The notes under the pieces are model-generated. The model did no database searches, had not been told where the DNA came from, and saw only the letters and a list, made by a program, of their open reading frames with translations. A stretch of DNA of 50,059 bases from Aquiflexum sp. TKW24L (GTDB lineage: Bacteria; Bacteroidota; Bacteroidia; Cytophagales; Cyclobacteriaceae), in the NCBI RefSeq assembly GCF_023502205.1, contig NZ_JAMFLG010000033.1, positions 1 to 50,059 on the forward strand. Reading direction: 5' to 3'. Each line of letters starts with the position of its first letter. The first letter of the stretch is position 1. A program made the translations under genes and the position numbers. Positions 8,233 to 16,391 of the stretch are shown one piece after another.

Positions 8233-8709
8233 TCAAAAACCCAACATTTTGACAGCAGTGATGGCAGCTTCATCACCTTTGTTTCCGTGTTTTCCTCCGG
8301 ACCGGTCCAATGCCTGCTGAAGGGTATTGGGTGTCAAAACCCCAAAAATTACCGGTTTGTTAAATTTCAAAGCCACATTGGTAATGCCGTGGGCAACAGC
8401 ATCGCAGATGAAGTCAAAGTGTCTGGTTTCTCCCTGAATCACACAACCCAAGCAAATGACAGCATCAATTTCTTCCAATTCAGCGAGCCATTGAGCCCCA
8501 AGGCTCAACTCAAAGGAACCCGGTACATTCTTTCGGAATATGTTTTCTTTTTTTGCTCCGTGCATCAACAATGTTTCTACCGCCCCTGAGAAAAGGGATT
8601 CCGTCACTTGCTCATTCCACTCAGAAACGACGATGCCGAATTTTTTGGCAGAAATATCCAGGATGTTTTTGTCAGAGTACCGGCTCAGACTTTTCAATGA
8701 AGATGACAT
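8233..8709 (-). CDS. ribH: 6,7-dimethyl-8-ribityllumazine synthase
   Basis: A 158-residue lumazine synthase, the penultimate riboflavin biosynthesis enzyme. It condenses 5-amino-6-ribitylaminouracil with dihydroxybutanone phosphate. Family motifs are IVVSEWNEQVTESL, the VPGSFEL loop, GCVIQGETRHFDFIC with the catalytic His, and a C-terminal GNKGDEAAITAVKM. The length is typical. The start at ATG 8709 (MSSSLKSL) is preferred over an in-frame ATG at 8751, because that one lies inside the terminator hairpin of the preceding TPR gene. Gene order TPR protein, ribH, aspartate kinase on one strand suggests either partial read-through or an unseen promoter in the short gap 8710-8735. Confidence 0.95.
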   Translation of the reverse strand: MSSSLKSLSRYSDKNILDISAKKFGIVVSEWNEQVTESLFSGAVETLLMHGAKKENIFRKNVPGSFELSLGAQWLAELEEIDAVICLGCVIQGETRHFDFICDAVAHGITNVALKFNKPVIFGVLTPNTLQQALDRSGGKHGNKGDEAAITAVKMLGF

Positions 8710-8735
8710 AGAAGTTTGTTTTGGTATAAATAAAA

Positions 8736-8763
8736 AAGAGTAAGACCGCATGGCCTTACTCTT
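8736..8763 (-). terminator. Intrinsic terminator of the TPR protein gene
   Basis: AAGAGTAAGACC (8736-8747) and GGCCTTACTCTT (8752-8763) form a near-perfect 12-bp stem with a 4-nt loop. On the minus strand the stem is followed by a T-rich run, 27 nt after the TPR stop codon. Confidence 0.8.
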
Positions 8764-8790
8764 CCAAAATGCTTTAAATAAATCAAAGCA

Positions 8791-9504
8791 TTACTTAGAG
8801 GCAAGGCCTTCCAAGCGCGCTTTGTGTTTTCGTGCATTAGTGTATTCAAATGACTCAAAATACTTGTCCTCGATTTCAGCATATGCTTTGATAGCGTTGT
8901 CAAGGTCGCCTGCTTCTTCATAAGCCACAGCTAATTTGCTCAGGTACCTTGGAGCAAAGAATTTGTTTTCTTTATGATCGATAGCCCTTTTGTAGGCAGC
9001 GATAGCATCTTTGGTGTTGTCCAATTCCATGTAAGCATCTCCCAATAAGGCATGAGCCCTTGCCTGAACAAAAAAGTCATCGGCAGAGAATTCTTTCAGG
9101 TGATCGACAGCTTTTTGGAATTCTCCTTGAGACAAATAGATCGAACCTACATAGAAATGCGCAAGGTTGGCTGCGTCAGTCCTACCGTAATCGTCAATGA
9201 TCTTTAGGAAGCCGGCATTAGAACCGTCACCATTCAGCGCAAATCCAATGCTGTCCTGCTCAAAGTAGTATACAGCCTGAAACATTTCAGCCTGTGCTTT
9301 GATGTTCTTATTTTGGGTATCAATCTGAATATATAATATCCCTGCAATCAAAAGAATGACACCGATGAGAATGCCACCGAATATCTTAGAATTCTTTTTG
9401 ATATAGGCTTCCCCTCTTTCCAATCTTCCTTTGATTTCATCTGGGTTTTCCAGAAGTTCATGCTGGTGTGCAGATTGGGATTTCTTTGTTTGTTTCGTAG
9501 CCAT
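8791..9504 (-). CDS. Membrane-anchored tetratricopeptide repeat protein
   Basis: A 237-residue protein with a basic, hydrophilic N-terminus, one membrane helix (about residues 41-60) and a C-terminal domain of TPR-like helical hairpins (HFYVGSIYLSQGEFQKAVDHL, ALLGDAYMELDNTKDAIAAY, KLAVAYEEAGDLDNAIKAY). This layout (cytoplasmic tail, one helix, periplasmic TPR) resembles YfgM-type proteins that help envelope protein folding; that role is inference. The gene has an unusually clear promoter (9524-9552) and its own terminator (8736-8763). Confidence 0.85.
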   Translation of the reverse strand: MATKQTKKSQSAHQHELLENPDEIKGRLERGEAYIKKNSKIFGGILIGVILLIAGILYIQIDTQNKNIKAQAEMFQAVYYFEQDSIGFALNGDGSNAGFLKIIDDYGRTDAANLAHFYVGSIYLSQGEFQKAVDHLKEFSADDFFVQARAHALLGDAYMELDNTKDAIAAYKRAIDHKENKFFAPRYLSKLAVAYEEAGDLDNAIKAYAEIEDKYFESFEYTNARKHKARLEGLASK

Positions 9505-9523
9505 TCTTTAAAATTTTCCGCCG

Positions 9524-9552
9524 CAAATATAAGGCTTTTACTTAATTCACAA
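9524..9552 (-). promoter_or_regulatory. Bacteroidota promoter of the TPR gene
   Basis: The minus strand reads TTG (9552-9550), an 18-nt spacer, then TATATTTG (9531-9524), an exact match to the TTG/TAnnTTTG promoter. Transcription would begin about 13 nt before the start codon. Confidence 0.75.
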
Positions 9553-9563
9553 ATAACAATAAA

Positions 9564-9609
9564 AAAAACCTGCCATGAAGATGTTTAAGTAATCTCATGG
9601 TAGGTTTTT
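9564..9609 (-). terminator. Intrinsic terminator of pdhA
   Basis: AAAAACCTGCCATGA (9564-9578) pairs with TCATGGTAGGTTTTT (9595-9609) with one mismatch, and a T run follows on the minus strand, directly after the pdhA stop. Confidence 0.8.
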
Positions 9610-9623
9610 CATTATGGATTATT

Positions 9624-10643
9624 TTACTCCATTACAAAAGGATAATCCTCCTGCATATACACATCTTCAAATGCCTTCTGACCATCAGGCCAAGGAGATT
9701 CTTCCGCAAATTTGACAGAATCATCAACTTGCTGCTTCACTCTTTTGTCGATTTCGGCCAACTTTTCTTCCGTCAATATTTTATTGTCTAGAATGGTTTT
9801 TTTAACCTGCTCGATCGGATCCCTCATTTTGTATTCTTCCACTTCCTCCCTTGTTCGGTATTTTTGGGGATCTGACATGGAGTGACCTTTGTATCGGTAA
9901 GTTCTGAATTCCAATAATGTCGGTCCATCACCTCTTCTTGCCCTGTCAGCTGCTTCGGCGACTGCTTCGTGGATAGCCTCCACATTCATTCCGTCAACCG
10001 GGAAGGAAGGCATATCGTAAGCTTCACCGATGGTGTATAATTCTGTGACATTGGAGGTTCTTTCTACAGAAGTACCCATAGCATAACCGTTATTTTCAAT
10101 GACAAAAATCACCGGAGTTTTGTATAGCATCGCGAGGTTCAAAGCCTCATGCACGGCTCCTTGTCTTACTGCACCATCACCCATGTGGCAGATGCAAAGG
10201 TTTTTTGTTCCTCTATATTTTTCAGCAAAGCCGATTCCAAGGCCCATTGGAACCTGTGCACCCACGATTCCGTGTCCGCCCATAAATCCTCTTTCCTTGT
10301 CAAAAATGTGCATGGATCCACCTTTACCTTTTGTGGTACCGGTAGCTTTGCCATACAATTCAGCCATGACAGCTCCCGGATCAGTGCCCAATCCAAGTGG
10401 ATGTGCGTGGTCACGGTAAGCAGTAATCCACTTATCGTCTTTGTCCAATGCAGTGATCGCACCGGCAGCACAAGCTTCCTGTCCGATATATAAATGACAA
10501 AAACCTCTGATTTTTTGTTGTCCGTATAATTGACCTGCTTTTTCCTCAAACTTCCTCATCAACACCATGCTCTCGTACCAGAATGCATAAGTTTCTTCGG
10601 AATATTTCGCTTTCGCTTTGGGAGCAGTACTCTTCTTTGCCAT
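9624..10643 (-). CDS. pdhA: Pyruvate dehydrogenase E1 component, alpha subunit
   Basis: A 339-residue alpha subunit of the thiamine diphosphate-dependent E1 of pyruvate dehydrogenase (or a related 2-oxoacid dehydrogenase), which starts conversion of pyruvate to acetyl-CoA. The thiamine/Mg site is visible as GDGAVRQG to VIFVIENN, about 30 residues apart. GGSMH, YRGTKN and RTYRYKGHSMSDPQKYRTREEVEEY are characteristic of the alpha subunit. The start is ATG 10643 (MAKKSTAPKAKAKYSEE); the longer frame begins upstream near the promoter. The beta subunit and E2/E3 are not in the window, so E1 is encoded by separated genes. A TATATTTG box lies 34 nt upstream. Confidence 0.93.
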   Translation of the reverse strand: MAKKSTAPKAKAKYSEETYAFWYESMVLMRKFEEKAGQLYGQQKIRGFCHLYIGQEACAAGAITALDKDDKWITAYRDHAHPLGLGTDPGAVMAELYGKATGTTKGKGGSMHIFDKERGFMGGHGIVGAQVPMGLGIGFAEKYRGTKNLCICHMGDGAVRQGAVHEALNLAMLYKTPVIFVIENNGYAMGTSVERTSNVTELYTIGEAYDMPSFPVDGMNVEAIHEAVAEAADRARRGDGPTLLEFRTYRYKGHSMSDPQKYRTREEVEEYKMRDPIEQVKKTILDNKILTEEKLAEIDKRVKQQVDDSVKFAEESPWPDGQKAFEDVYMQEDYPFVME

Positions 10644-10676
10644 ATCGTGTAATATAAAATATGCTAAATTGGGCCT

Positions 10677-10684
10677 CAAATATA
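10677..10684 (-). promoter_or_regulatory. Bacteroidota -7 box for pdhA
   Basis: The minus strand reads TATATTTG, an exact TAnnTTTG, 34 nt before the pdhA ATG. A TTG lies 24 nt further upstream, somewhat longer than the usual spacing. Confidence 0.55.
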
Positions 10685-10747
10685 ATCAAACAGGCTGAAA
10701 TTTAAGGCCAAGTGCGAAATTAGTCAAAAACCCAACAGATTCTAAGC

Positions 10748-11857
10748 ATGCACCTCAAAAATATCCGCCTCAAGCAGTTTAAGAATTACCAAAAGGCGGA
10801 AGTGCAGTTTTCCCCCGAAATCAATTGCTTTGTCGGGATCAATGGTACCGGGAAGACCAATCTGTTGGATGCCATCCATTATCTCTGTCTGACCAAAGGG
10901 GCTATCAATGGCGTGGACCAACTCAATGTGCTTCATGACCGGGATTTTTTTACGGTTTTTGGAGACTTTGACCTTGAAGGAAAGGAAATCGAGGTAAAGT
11001 GTATTTTTGAAAGTGGGAAAAAAAAGCAGTTGCTGCAAAACGGCAAAGCCATAGATAAAATGAGTGACCACGTAGGGCTATTGCCGGTGGTCATGATTGC
11101 ACCGGATGATACGATGCTGATCAAAGATGGAAGCGAAGAGAGAAGGAGATTTTTTGACAATATGCTTTGCCAAATGGACAAGCAGTACCTCGAAAAGTTG
11201 GTCAGGTACCAGCATTTTCTCAAACAAAGAAATGCCCTGATCAAGCAATTTTCCGATAGAGGAAGGTGGGAAAAAACACATGTTGAGCCTTATGACAGGG
11301 AGATCATTACGCTTTCACAATTTTTGGCAGCAGCGAGGAATGCCTTTTTGGAAGAATACCTTCCTCTGCTCCAAGAATATTATGCCATCATATCTGATAA
11401 CCACGAGGCGGTGAGCATCACTTACGAAACCACGTGTCTGGATGGGAACTTCCCAAATGAATTTCTTCAGAATGCCCAAAGGGATTTCATCTTGAAGCGG
11501 ACCAATATGGGAATCCATAAAGATGATTTTGTCTTTGAAATTGGAGGTTATCCTATCAAAAAATTCGGTTCGCAGGGTCAGCAGAAATCATTTGTCATCG
11601 CCCTAAAGCTGGCGCAGTTTCAGATTTTTTTGACCCATAAAAAAACAAAACCTGTCCTGTTGCTAGACGATATTTTTGACAAGCTCGACGACAATAGGAT
11701 CGAAAAGCTGATGAAGTTGGTGGCTGACCATCGCTTTGGTCAGCTCTTTATCACCGATGCCCGGCCCGAAAGATCGAAAGTGATCCTAAGTGAAATTGAC
11801 GCAGAAAGCAGGTTTTTCCTGATTGAAGAAGGAGAAATTACACCTTGGAATACGTAA
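10748..11857 (+). CDS. recF: DNA replication and repair protein RecF
   Basis: A 369-residue SMC-like ATPase that helps load RecA at single-strand gaps during recombinational repair. Walker A is GINGTGKTN (residues 30-38) near the N-terminus. The signature/Walker B region SQGQQKS...VLLLDDIFDKLDDNR lies in the last fifth, near residue 305, as expected for RecF. The length is standard. The gene starts 104 nt from the divergent pdhA start. No dnaA, dnaN or gyrB neighbours are seen, so recF is outside the classical origin cluster, as is usual in Bacteroidota. Confidence 0.95.
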   Translation: MHLKNIRLKQFKNYQKAEVQFSPEINCFVGINGTGKTNLLDAIHYLCLTKGAINGVDQLNVLHDRDFFTVFGDFDLEGKEIEVKCIFESGKKKQLLQNGKAIDKMSDHVGLLPVVMIAPDDTMLIKDGSEERRRFFDNMLCQMDKQYLEKLVRYQHFLKQRNALIKQFSDRGRWEKTHVEPYDREIITLSQFLAAARNAFLEEYLPLLQEYYAIISDNHEAVSITYETTCLDGNFPNEFLQNAQRDFILKRTNMGIHKDDFVFEIGGYPIKKFGSQGQQKSFVIALKLAQFQIFLTHKKTKPVLLLDDIFDKLDDNRIEKLMKLVADHRFGQLFITDARPERSKVILSEIDAESRFFLIEEGEITPWNT

Positions 11858-11928
11858 TGTTACTGATGACAAAAGAAGGGATACCTATTGGCATAAAAAA
11901 CAAGGGTTGAGGTTTAAAAAGCAGTTGC

Positions 11929-11951
11929 TGTTGACTGTGGTCTGTGGTCAA
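11929..11951. repeat. Degenerate 7-nt tandem array, TGTGGTC type
   Basis: Reads TGTTGAC-TGTGGTC-TGTGGTC-AAT with period 7, the reverse complement family of the array at 3980-4015. It sits in the 149-bp gap between the convergent recF and DoxX genes. Confidence 0.5.
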
Positions 11952-12006
11952 TTATACGCACGTCAGCTTTCAATCTAGGTTATTGATCCGGTTGCGGATA
12001 ATTTTT

Positions 12007-12411
12007 TCACTTTTTGATCTGAGCGTCGACAGAATATTTCCCAGGTCCGGCAAAAAACAGGAATATGAAAATCAGGAGAAACAGCAATGGTTTTTCCTTA
12101 GATCCAAAAGGATCATCCGCATGGGCGATAAAGGCGGCGACAGACATCGTAATCATCAATGGGATCAATGAAAGTCTGGTAAGAAATCCAAAGGCCAACA
12201 AAATTGCGCAGAAAAATTCTGCAAAAATGGCAAGCTGAAGAGAAATAGCCGGACCCAAACCTATCGGATCGCTAAATTTAACAAGGTAGGTGCTGAAGTT
12301 CGCAATTTTCGGCCAACCATGCGTCAACATCATCAAAGCTGTTCCGATCCTTAAAATGGCCAATGAAAGGTCATGAAAATAAGAGGAAGTCGAGAAGATA
12401 AGTTTTTTCAT
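12007..12411 (-). CDS. DoxX family membrane protein
   Basis: A 134-residue integral membrane protein with four predicted helices. The DoxX pattern is visible in ALMMLTHGWPKIANF near the first helix, FFCAILLAFGFLTRLSLIPLMITM in the middle, and the closing KPLLFLLIFIFLFFAGPGKYSVDA. DoxX-type proteins are linked to quinone or thiosulfate redox chemistry and oxidative stress in some species, but the role here is unknown. The start is ATG 12411 (MKKLIFSTSSYF); a 13-residue extension upstream has no support. The gene is convergent with recF and divergent from the thioredoxin-like gene (117-nt gap). Confidence 0.88.
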   Translation of the reverse strand: MKKLIFSTSSYFHDLSLAILRIGTALMMLTHGWPKIANFSTYLVKFSDPIGLGPAISLQLAIFAEFFCAILLAFGFLTRLSLIPLMITMSVAAFIAHADDPFGSKEKPLLFLLIFIFLFFAGPGKYSVDAQIKK

Positions 12412-12528
12412 TTTTTGGAATCCAAAAGTTGCAAAATGTGGTTTAATCAATCAAAGGTAACAAGAAATCTAAATCAGATTTCTAAATTGTACGCTCAATA
12501 CCCCGAAGTAATCATCCAAACAATTGAT

Positions 12529-13668
12529 ATGAAATCATCTCGCAGTTTCATTTTGCAGGCTTTGTCCCTGTTTTTCGCCTTTTCGGCACACCTGACGGCA
12601 TCAGCCCAAGCTCCGACGCAAGCATATTTGGACTATATGTCTGGCTTGGAAAGTTATGTCCAAAACGACCTCTATGCAAAAGTTTCGACCATCCTCTATG
12701 ATGCTGAAGCTGCACCTTCTGCGGAAGAATACATCCAATTCTGTAAAGGAGTGAAAGCCGAAATCGGTCAATTTTACGAGCAAAATTCTAAAGGGCTTTT
12801 GGAACAGGAGAAAATCGGAGCTCAGACATTTTCCCATACCATGTTGCTTCAGCTTGGAGAACTGTATCTAGATAGGGTGCAGGACCTAGAATCTTCACAA
12901 AAACTGGGGTTCTTGGATAAATTTTTTGTGGGTATCGGATTGGATACCGGAATAGAGCGACTTTCAGAAGACCTGTCTAGGTCCATGATGATGACCTTAC
13001 ATGCTGCGATGGGGATCCCTTTTGGAATGCCAAACACGGAAGTTGAAGCTTATATCAATGGAATGGCTGAGCCTAAAAAGGAGCTTTTTCAGGCAGCCTT
13101 TATCTTGAATGACATGCTGATGCTGACAGGAGGCTACGAATCGAGCAGAAATCAAGTGGCAGATTTCAGGAATTCTTATCCCAATTCCATCTATTTGGCA
13201 GATGTAGATAAAAGTCTCTCGGCCATCGAAAAACTCAAGGAAGGGGCAGTTGTCGAAAATTTTTCTTTTGTCGATCTTGAAGGTAAGTCCGTCAGTCTGA
13301 TGGATTACAAAGACAAGATTATATATCTAGACCTTTGGGCATCATGGTGTGGGCCATGCATCAATACTTTCCGGACCAAGACACCGTTTTTCGAAAAGAA
13401 GCTGGAAGGAAATCCTGACATAGTCCTGATGTATATCTCCATCGATGAGCAACCCGAACCATGGAAAAACTACCTCAGCAAAAACAAAATGGGCGGAGTA
13501 CACCTCTTTGCCGGTAAAGGATTCGAAGCAGAGATAATGAAATACTTTAAAGTGTGGGGAATACCCCGCTACCTGATCATCGGCAAAGACAACAAGATCA
13601 TCGATGTGAATGCACCGAGGCCAGGAGATGAGGCTTTTGAAGTATTGAAGGAAATTTCTGGGATGTGA
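12529..13668 (+). CDS. Exported thioredoxin-like (TlpA/ResA-type) protein
   Basis: A 379-residue exported protein. Residues 1-25 form a signal peptide (hydrophobic, ending TASAQ). About 210 residues of helical sequence of unknown function follow, then a C-terminal AhpC/TSA-thioredoxin domain. The active site WCGPC (W273, C274, C277) lies in YLDLWASWCGPCINTF, and the cis-Pro loop is GIPRYL. It should act as a periplasmic thiol-disulfide oxidoreductase, probably reducing or isomerising exported proteins or apocytochromes. Such N-terminal domain plus TlpA fusions are frequent in Bacteroidota. The start is ATG 12529 because only this gives a signal peptide; the frame is open for 52 codons upstream, overlapping the divergent DoxX gene. 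Confidence 0.87.
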   Translation: MKSSRSFILQALSLFFAFSAHLTASAQAPTQAYLDYMSGLESYVQNDLYAKVSTILYDAEAAPSAEEYIQFCKGVKAEIGQFYEQNSKGLLEQEKIGAQTFSHTMLLQLGELYLDRVQDLESSQKLGFLDKFFVGIGLDTGIERLSEDLSRSMMMTLHAAMGIPFGMPNTEVEAYINGMAEPKKELFQAAFILNDMLMLTGGYESSRNQVADFRNSYPNSIYLADVDKSLSAIEKLKEGAVVENFSFVDLEGKSVSLMDYKDKIIYLDLWASWCGPCINTFRTKTPFFEKKLEGNPDIVLMYISIDEQPEPWKNYLSKNKMGGVHLFAGKGFEAEIMKYFKVWGIPRYLIIGKDNKIIDVNAPRPGDEAFEVLKEISGM

Positions 13669-13894
13669 ATTACCTTGTCTATTTAGGGAAATAGAAGATT
13701 GTTAAGATTCTATTGGGATATAATTTTTGATTATTTCATCACCCTTCAATTTTTATAAACTATTTATATGGAAATCATAATGAATAATTATTATAAATTT
13801 TGATATCAAAATTTTGCAAAAAAAAATAGTTTTAAGTTTAAGCAACTTCTAGTTTGAAGCGACTTTTGGCCGAAAGTTAAACTCACATCAACAA

Positions 13895-15040
13895 ATGCAA
13901 AGGAATATAGTTTTTGTTTTACTAGTTATTTTAATTTCTTGTCAAGGTGGTGAAGAGACAGAAAACCGTATCAAAATTGACCTAGACGAGTCCATTAATG
14001 GGAAATTTTCAGAAGTATTTGAAAGCATTGAATACATAATTTTAGAAAATCCCGATGAATCACCGCTTGTATGGCCATATACTCTAAAATACCACACTGG
14101 AAATTTTTGGTTGCGGGATATTACTACAAATAAGATTTTCAAATTTTCAGAAGAAGGAAACTTAAAAAGTGTTTTCAAGCCTTTGGGTAAGGGGCCTTTG
14201 GAATATTTTCAGGTTGATGATTTTCAGGTTTTTCAAGATTCTATAGTATTGAAAGACAGCTATCTAAAAAAATTCATTTCATTTGACCATTTTGGAACCC
14301 CAATCAAAGAACATAGATTCCCTCTTAATTCCTTGCATTTTCATAAGGGACCTGGATACACGCTTCATTTTTTGGGCTACACCTCAAGGAATGAAGGCTA
14401 TTTATTTCAAAGGATTTCGGAATCAACCAACGATCAATTTGGCGTATTTCCAACAGACGGATCAAAGGAAAAACTGGGTATTATGGAAGATCCGCAAGGT
14501 TTTTTGCCTTTGCCTGATTCCGATAAATTAATTTACAAGCTTCCTTTAACAAGAGAAATTGCCATTTTTGACGGTGTCAATGGATCTCCGATTTCTATTT
14601 TAGAATTTGATTATGGTACCTATAATTTACCGGAGGAGCTTATCGGTCAGAGGATAGATAAAAATCAAGAACCAAATTCTTATGTTCAAGCCAACGGGGC
14701 ATTTTTGCCTTTAAAGAACAAATTTTTTTTATTCGTCAAGCAAGGGCAGGAAAATTCCCATTATATCTTTTTGGACCATAGCTTTTCATTGTTAGCACAA
14801 TATCAAAATTTAGAAAATGACATTGATGGTCTTCAAATCAAATCCTTTCCGTGGGCTTCAAATGAGCATGAGATTTTTTATTTGATAAGATCATTGACCT
14901 TTTATAATTCATACGTCGAAACCTTTGCAAATCAAAAAGTCAAAATTCTACCCAACACCGTTCACGAGTTCTTCCAACTGAACAAAGCAAAGCTTGTGGA
15001 TGATAATTGGATCATTATAAGGTTGAAGCTCAAGGATTAG
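13895..15040 (+). CDS. 6-bladed beta-propeller lipoprotein, paralogue 1
   Basis: A 381-residue predicted lipoprotein: signal sequence MQRNIVFVLLVILISC with the acylated Cys at residue 16. The body has repeated beta-strand units such as LKYHTGNFWLRDITTNKIFKF and LKDSYLKKFISFDHFG with aromatic-glycine turns, typical of the 6-bladed beta-propeller family (PF17170-like). A GKGPLEYFQVDDFQV motif marks the first blades. Function is unknown; family members are surface or periplasmic proteins often found in multiple copies. The next gene is a clear paralogue. Both are visibly more A+T-rich than the flanking housekeeping genes, which may reflect relaxed selection or transfer. Confidence 0.8.
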   Translation: MQRNIVFVLLVILISCQGGEETENRIKIDLDESINGKFSEVFESIEYIILENPDESPLVWPYTLKYHTGNFWLRDITTNKIFKFSEEGNLKSVFKPLGKGPLEYFQVDDFQVFQDSIVLKDSYLKKFISFDHFGTPIKEHRFPLNSLHFHKGPGYTLHFLGYTSRNEGYLFQRISESTNDQFGVFPTDGSKEKLGIMEDPQGFLPLPDSDKLIYKLPLTREIAIFDGVNGSPISILEFDYGTYNLPEELIGQRIDKNQEPNSYVQANGAFLPLKNKFFLFVKQGQENSHYIFLDHSFSLLAQYQNLENDIDGLQIKSFPWASNEHEIFYLIRSLTFYNSYVETFANQKVKILPNTVHEFFQLNKAKLVDDNWIIIRLKLKD

Positions 15041-15149
15041 ATACCACTTATAGCGCTTATTGATAAATTTCAATAATCATTATCTAATCCTTTTGGTACG
15101 TTTCTGTATAATCCTGCTCAATTTTTCAGGATTTCATTAATTTTAAAAT

Positions 15150-16328
15150 ATGGTTTACTGTAAAAAGCTATCAATCTTATTTTTAATAATCTTCTTAATT
15201 TCCTGTACCGGTGAATCTATAAAAGACTTATCTGAAATAGAAGTTGACTTAGATCGTTCGGAAGAAGGTAAATTATCCGATTTTGCAGAATCAATCGAAT
15301 ATATTCTACTTGATTACCCGGAGGAATTCCCAATGGTCTGGCCGCATAATGTGAAGTTTGATAAATACAATAATATCTATATCAGAGACCTTGAAACCAA
15401 TCAGTTGTTTGTCTTTGATAGTAAAGGAAAATTCAAAAATATATTCTTACCAAAAGGGAAAGGACCAGGTGAATTTTTTCAAATTAGTGACTTTCAAATA
15501 GTGGATGGCATTGCCATTATTTTTGATACTTCGATCAATAAAATCATTGAATTTGATTCCTTGGGGAATTTTATTGAAGAATTTAGAATAGTGAATAAAA
15601 ATTTAAATTTTTTCCAAGGGGATTCCTACATACTTAATTTCACAAGTTATAATCCTGAATACGACGGATTCAATTTTATAAAAATCGAAGATGGAAAGGA
15701 TGGATTCACAGGATTTATACCCATTCCCAAAGAAAAAGAAAGCATCGGCAACTTTGATTCCCAAATAGGCTTTATGGAGGATTTCCATAGGGACAAGGTT
15801 TATTTTAATGTTCCAATGTCTTATGAAATTGTTTCGTTTGATAAAAAAAATGGAAACTTGGCAAAAAAGCAGACCTTAAATTTTCAAAGGTATACCATGC
15901 CCAATGAATACCTTAAGCTTCCAAGACAGGAAATGTATTCTTTACAGGAAGAGAGGAATTTGGTCCGTGATATTTCTTCATTTTTCCCTTTCAAAGGATT
16001 TTATTTTTATTCAATAAGGCAAGGTATGGGCAAAAAAAACCATGTACTGATTTTAAATGAAAAAGATGAAATCATTTATCAAAAATTCAACCATGTAAAT
16101 GACATTGATGGTATGGGAATTTTAGGTTTCCCATGGTCTTTTACCAAGGATGAAGTGGTTCACTTGGTTTCTTCCGGGGATTTTTATAATGAGTATCTAA
16201 AATCTTTTAATGGTAAAAAAGTAAAAGGTTCAGCAAATAACATTCATGGTTTTTTCAAGGCAAATGAATCAAAACTTAAAGATGATTACAGAATCCTTGT
16301 GAAATATAAACTCAAGGATTTCTCATAA
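15150..16328 (+). CDS. 6-bladed beta-propeller lipoprotein, paralogue 2
   Basis: A 392-residue predicted lipoprotein: signal ending LIIFLISC with the acylated Cys at residue 19. It aligns with the preceding gene along its whole length: IEVDLDRSEEGKLSDFAESIEYILL versus IKIDLDESINGKFSEVFESIEYIIL, GKGPGEFFQISDFQI versus GKGPLEYFQVDDFQV, and the same NDIDG and final DYRILVKYKLKD elements. Local duplication followed by divergence is the simplest explanation. Function is unknown; a periplasmic or outer-membrane ligand-binding or scaffold role is only a guess from the fold. The gap between the pair is 109 nt with no terminator, so cotranscription is possible. A strong bidirectional terminator follows. 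Confidence 0.8.
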   Translation: MVYCKKLSILFLIIFLISCTGESIKDLSEIEVDLDRSEEGKLSDFAESIEYILLDYPEEFPMVWPHNVKFDKYNNIYIRDLETNQLFVFDSKGKFKNIFLPKGKGPGEFFQISDFQIVDGIAIIFDTSINKIIEFDSLGNFIEEFRIVNKNLNFFQGDSYILNFTSYNPEYDGFNFIKIEDGKDGFTGFIPIPKEKESIGNFDSQIGFMEDFHRDKVYFNVPMSYEIVSFDKKNGNLAKKQTLNFQRYTMPNEYLKLPRQEMYSLQEERNLVRDISSFFPFKGFYFYSIRQGMGKKNHVLILNEKDEIIYQKFNHVNDIDGMGILGFPWSFTKDEVVHLVSSGDFYNEYLKSFNGKKVKGSANNIHGFFKANESKLKDDYRILVKYKLKDFS

Positions 16329-16337
16329 ATTTTGCAC

Positions 16338-16375
16338 AAAAAAGGCTGCCTAGATCACTCTAGGGAGCCTTTTTT
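16338..16375. terminator. Bidirectional intrinsic terminator
   Basis: AAAAAAGGCTGCCTAGA (16338-16354) pairs with TCTAGGGAGCCTTTTTT (16359-16375), with one G-G mismatch and a TCAC loop. T runs exist on both strands, so it serves both the beta-propeller gene and the convergent nucleotidyltransferase gene. Confidence 0.85.
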
Positions 16376-16391
16376 ATATTTAGAGAAACAT

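Noticed and set aside
12373-12528. In-frame extension of the thioredoxin-like gene overlapping the DoxX gene
   Set aside because: Starting at ATG 12529 gives a proper signal peptide; the extension would bury it and overlaps the divergent gene's 5' end.
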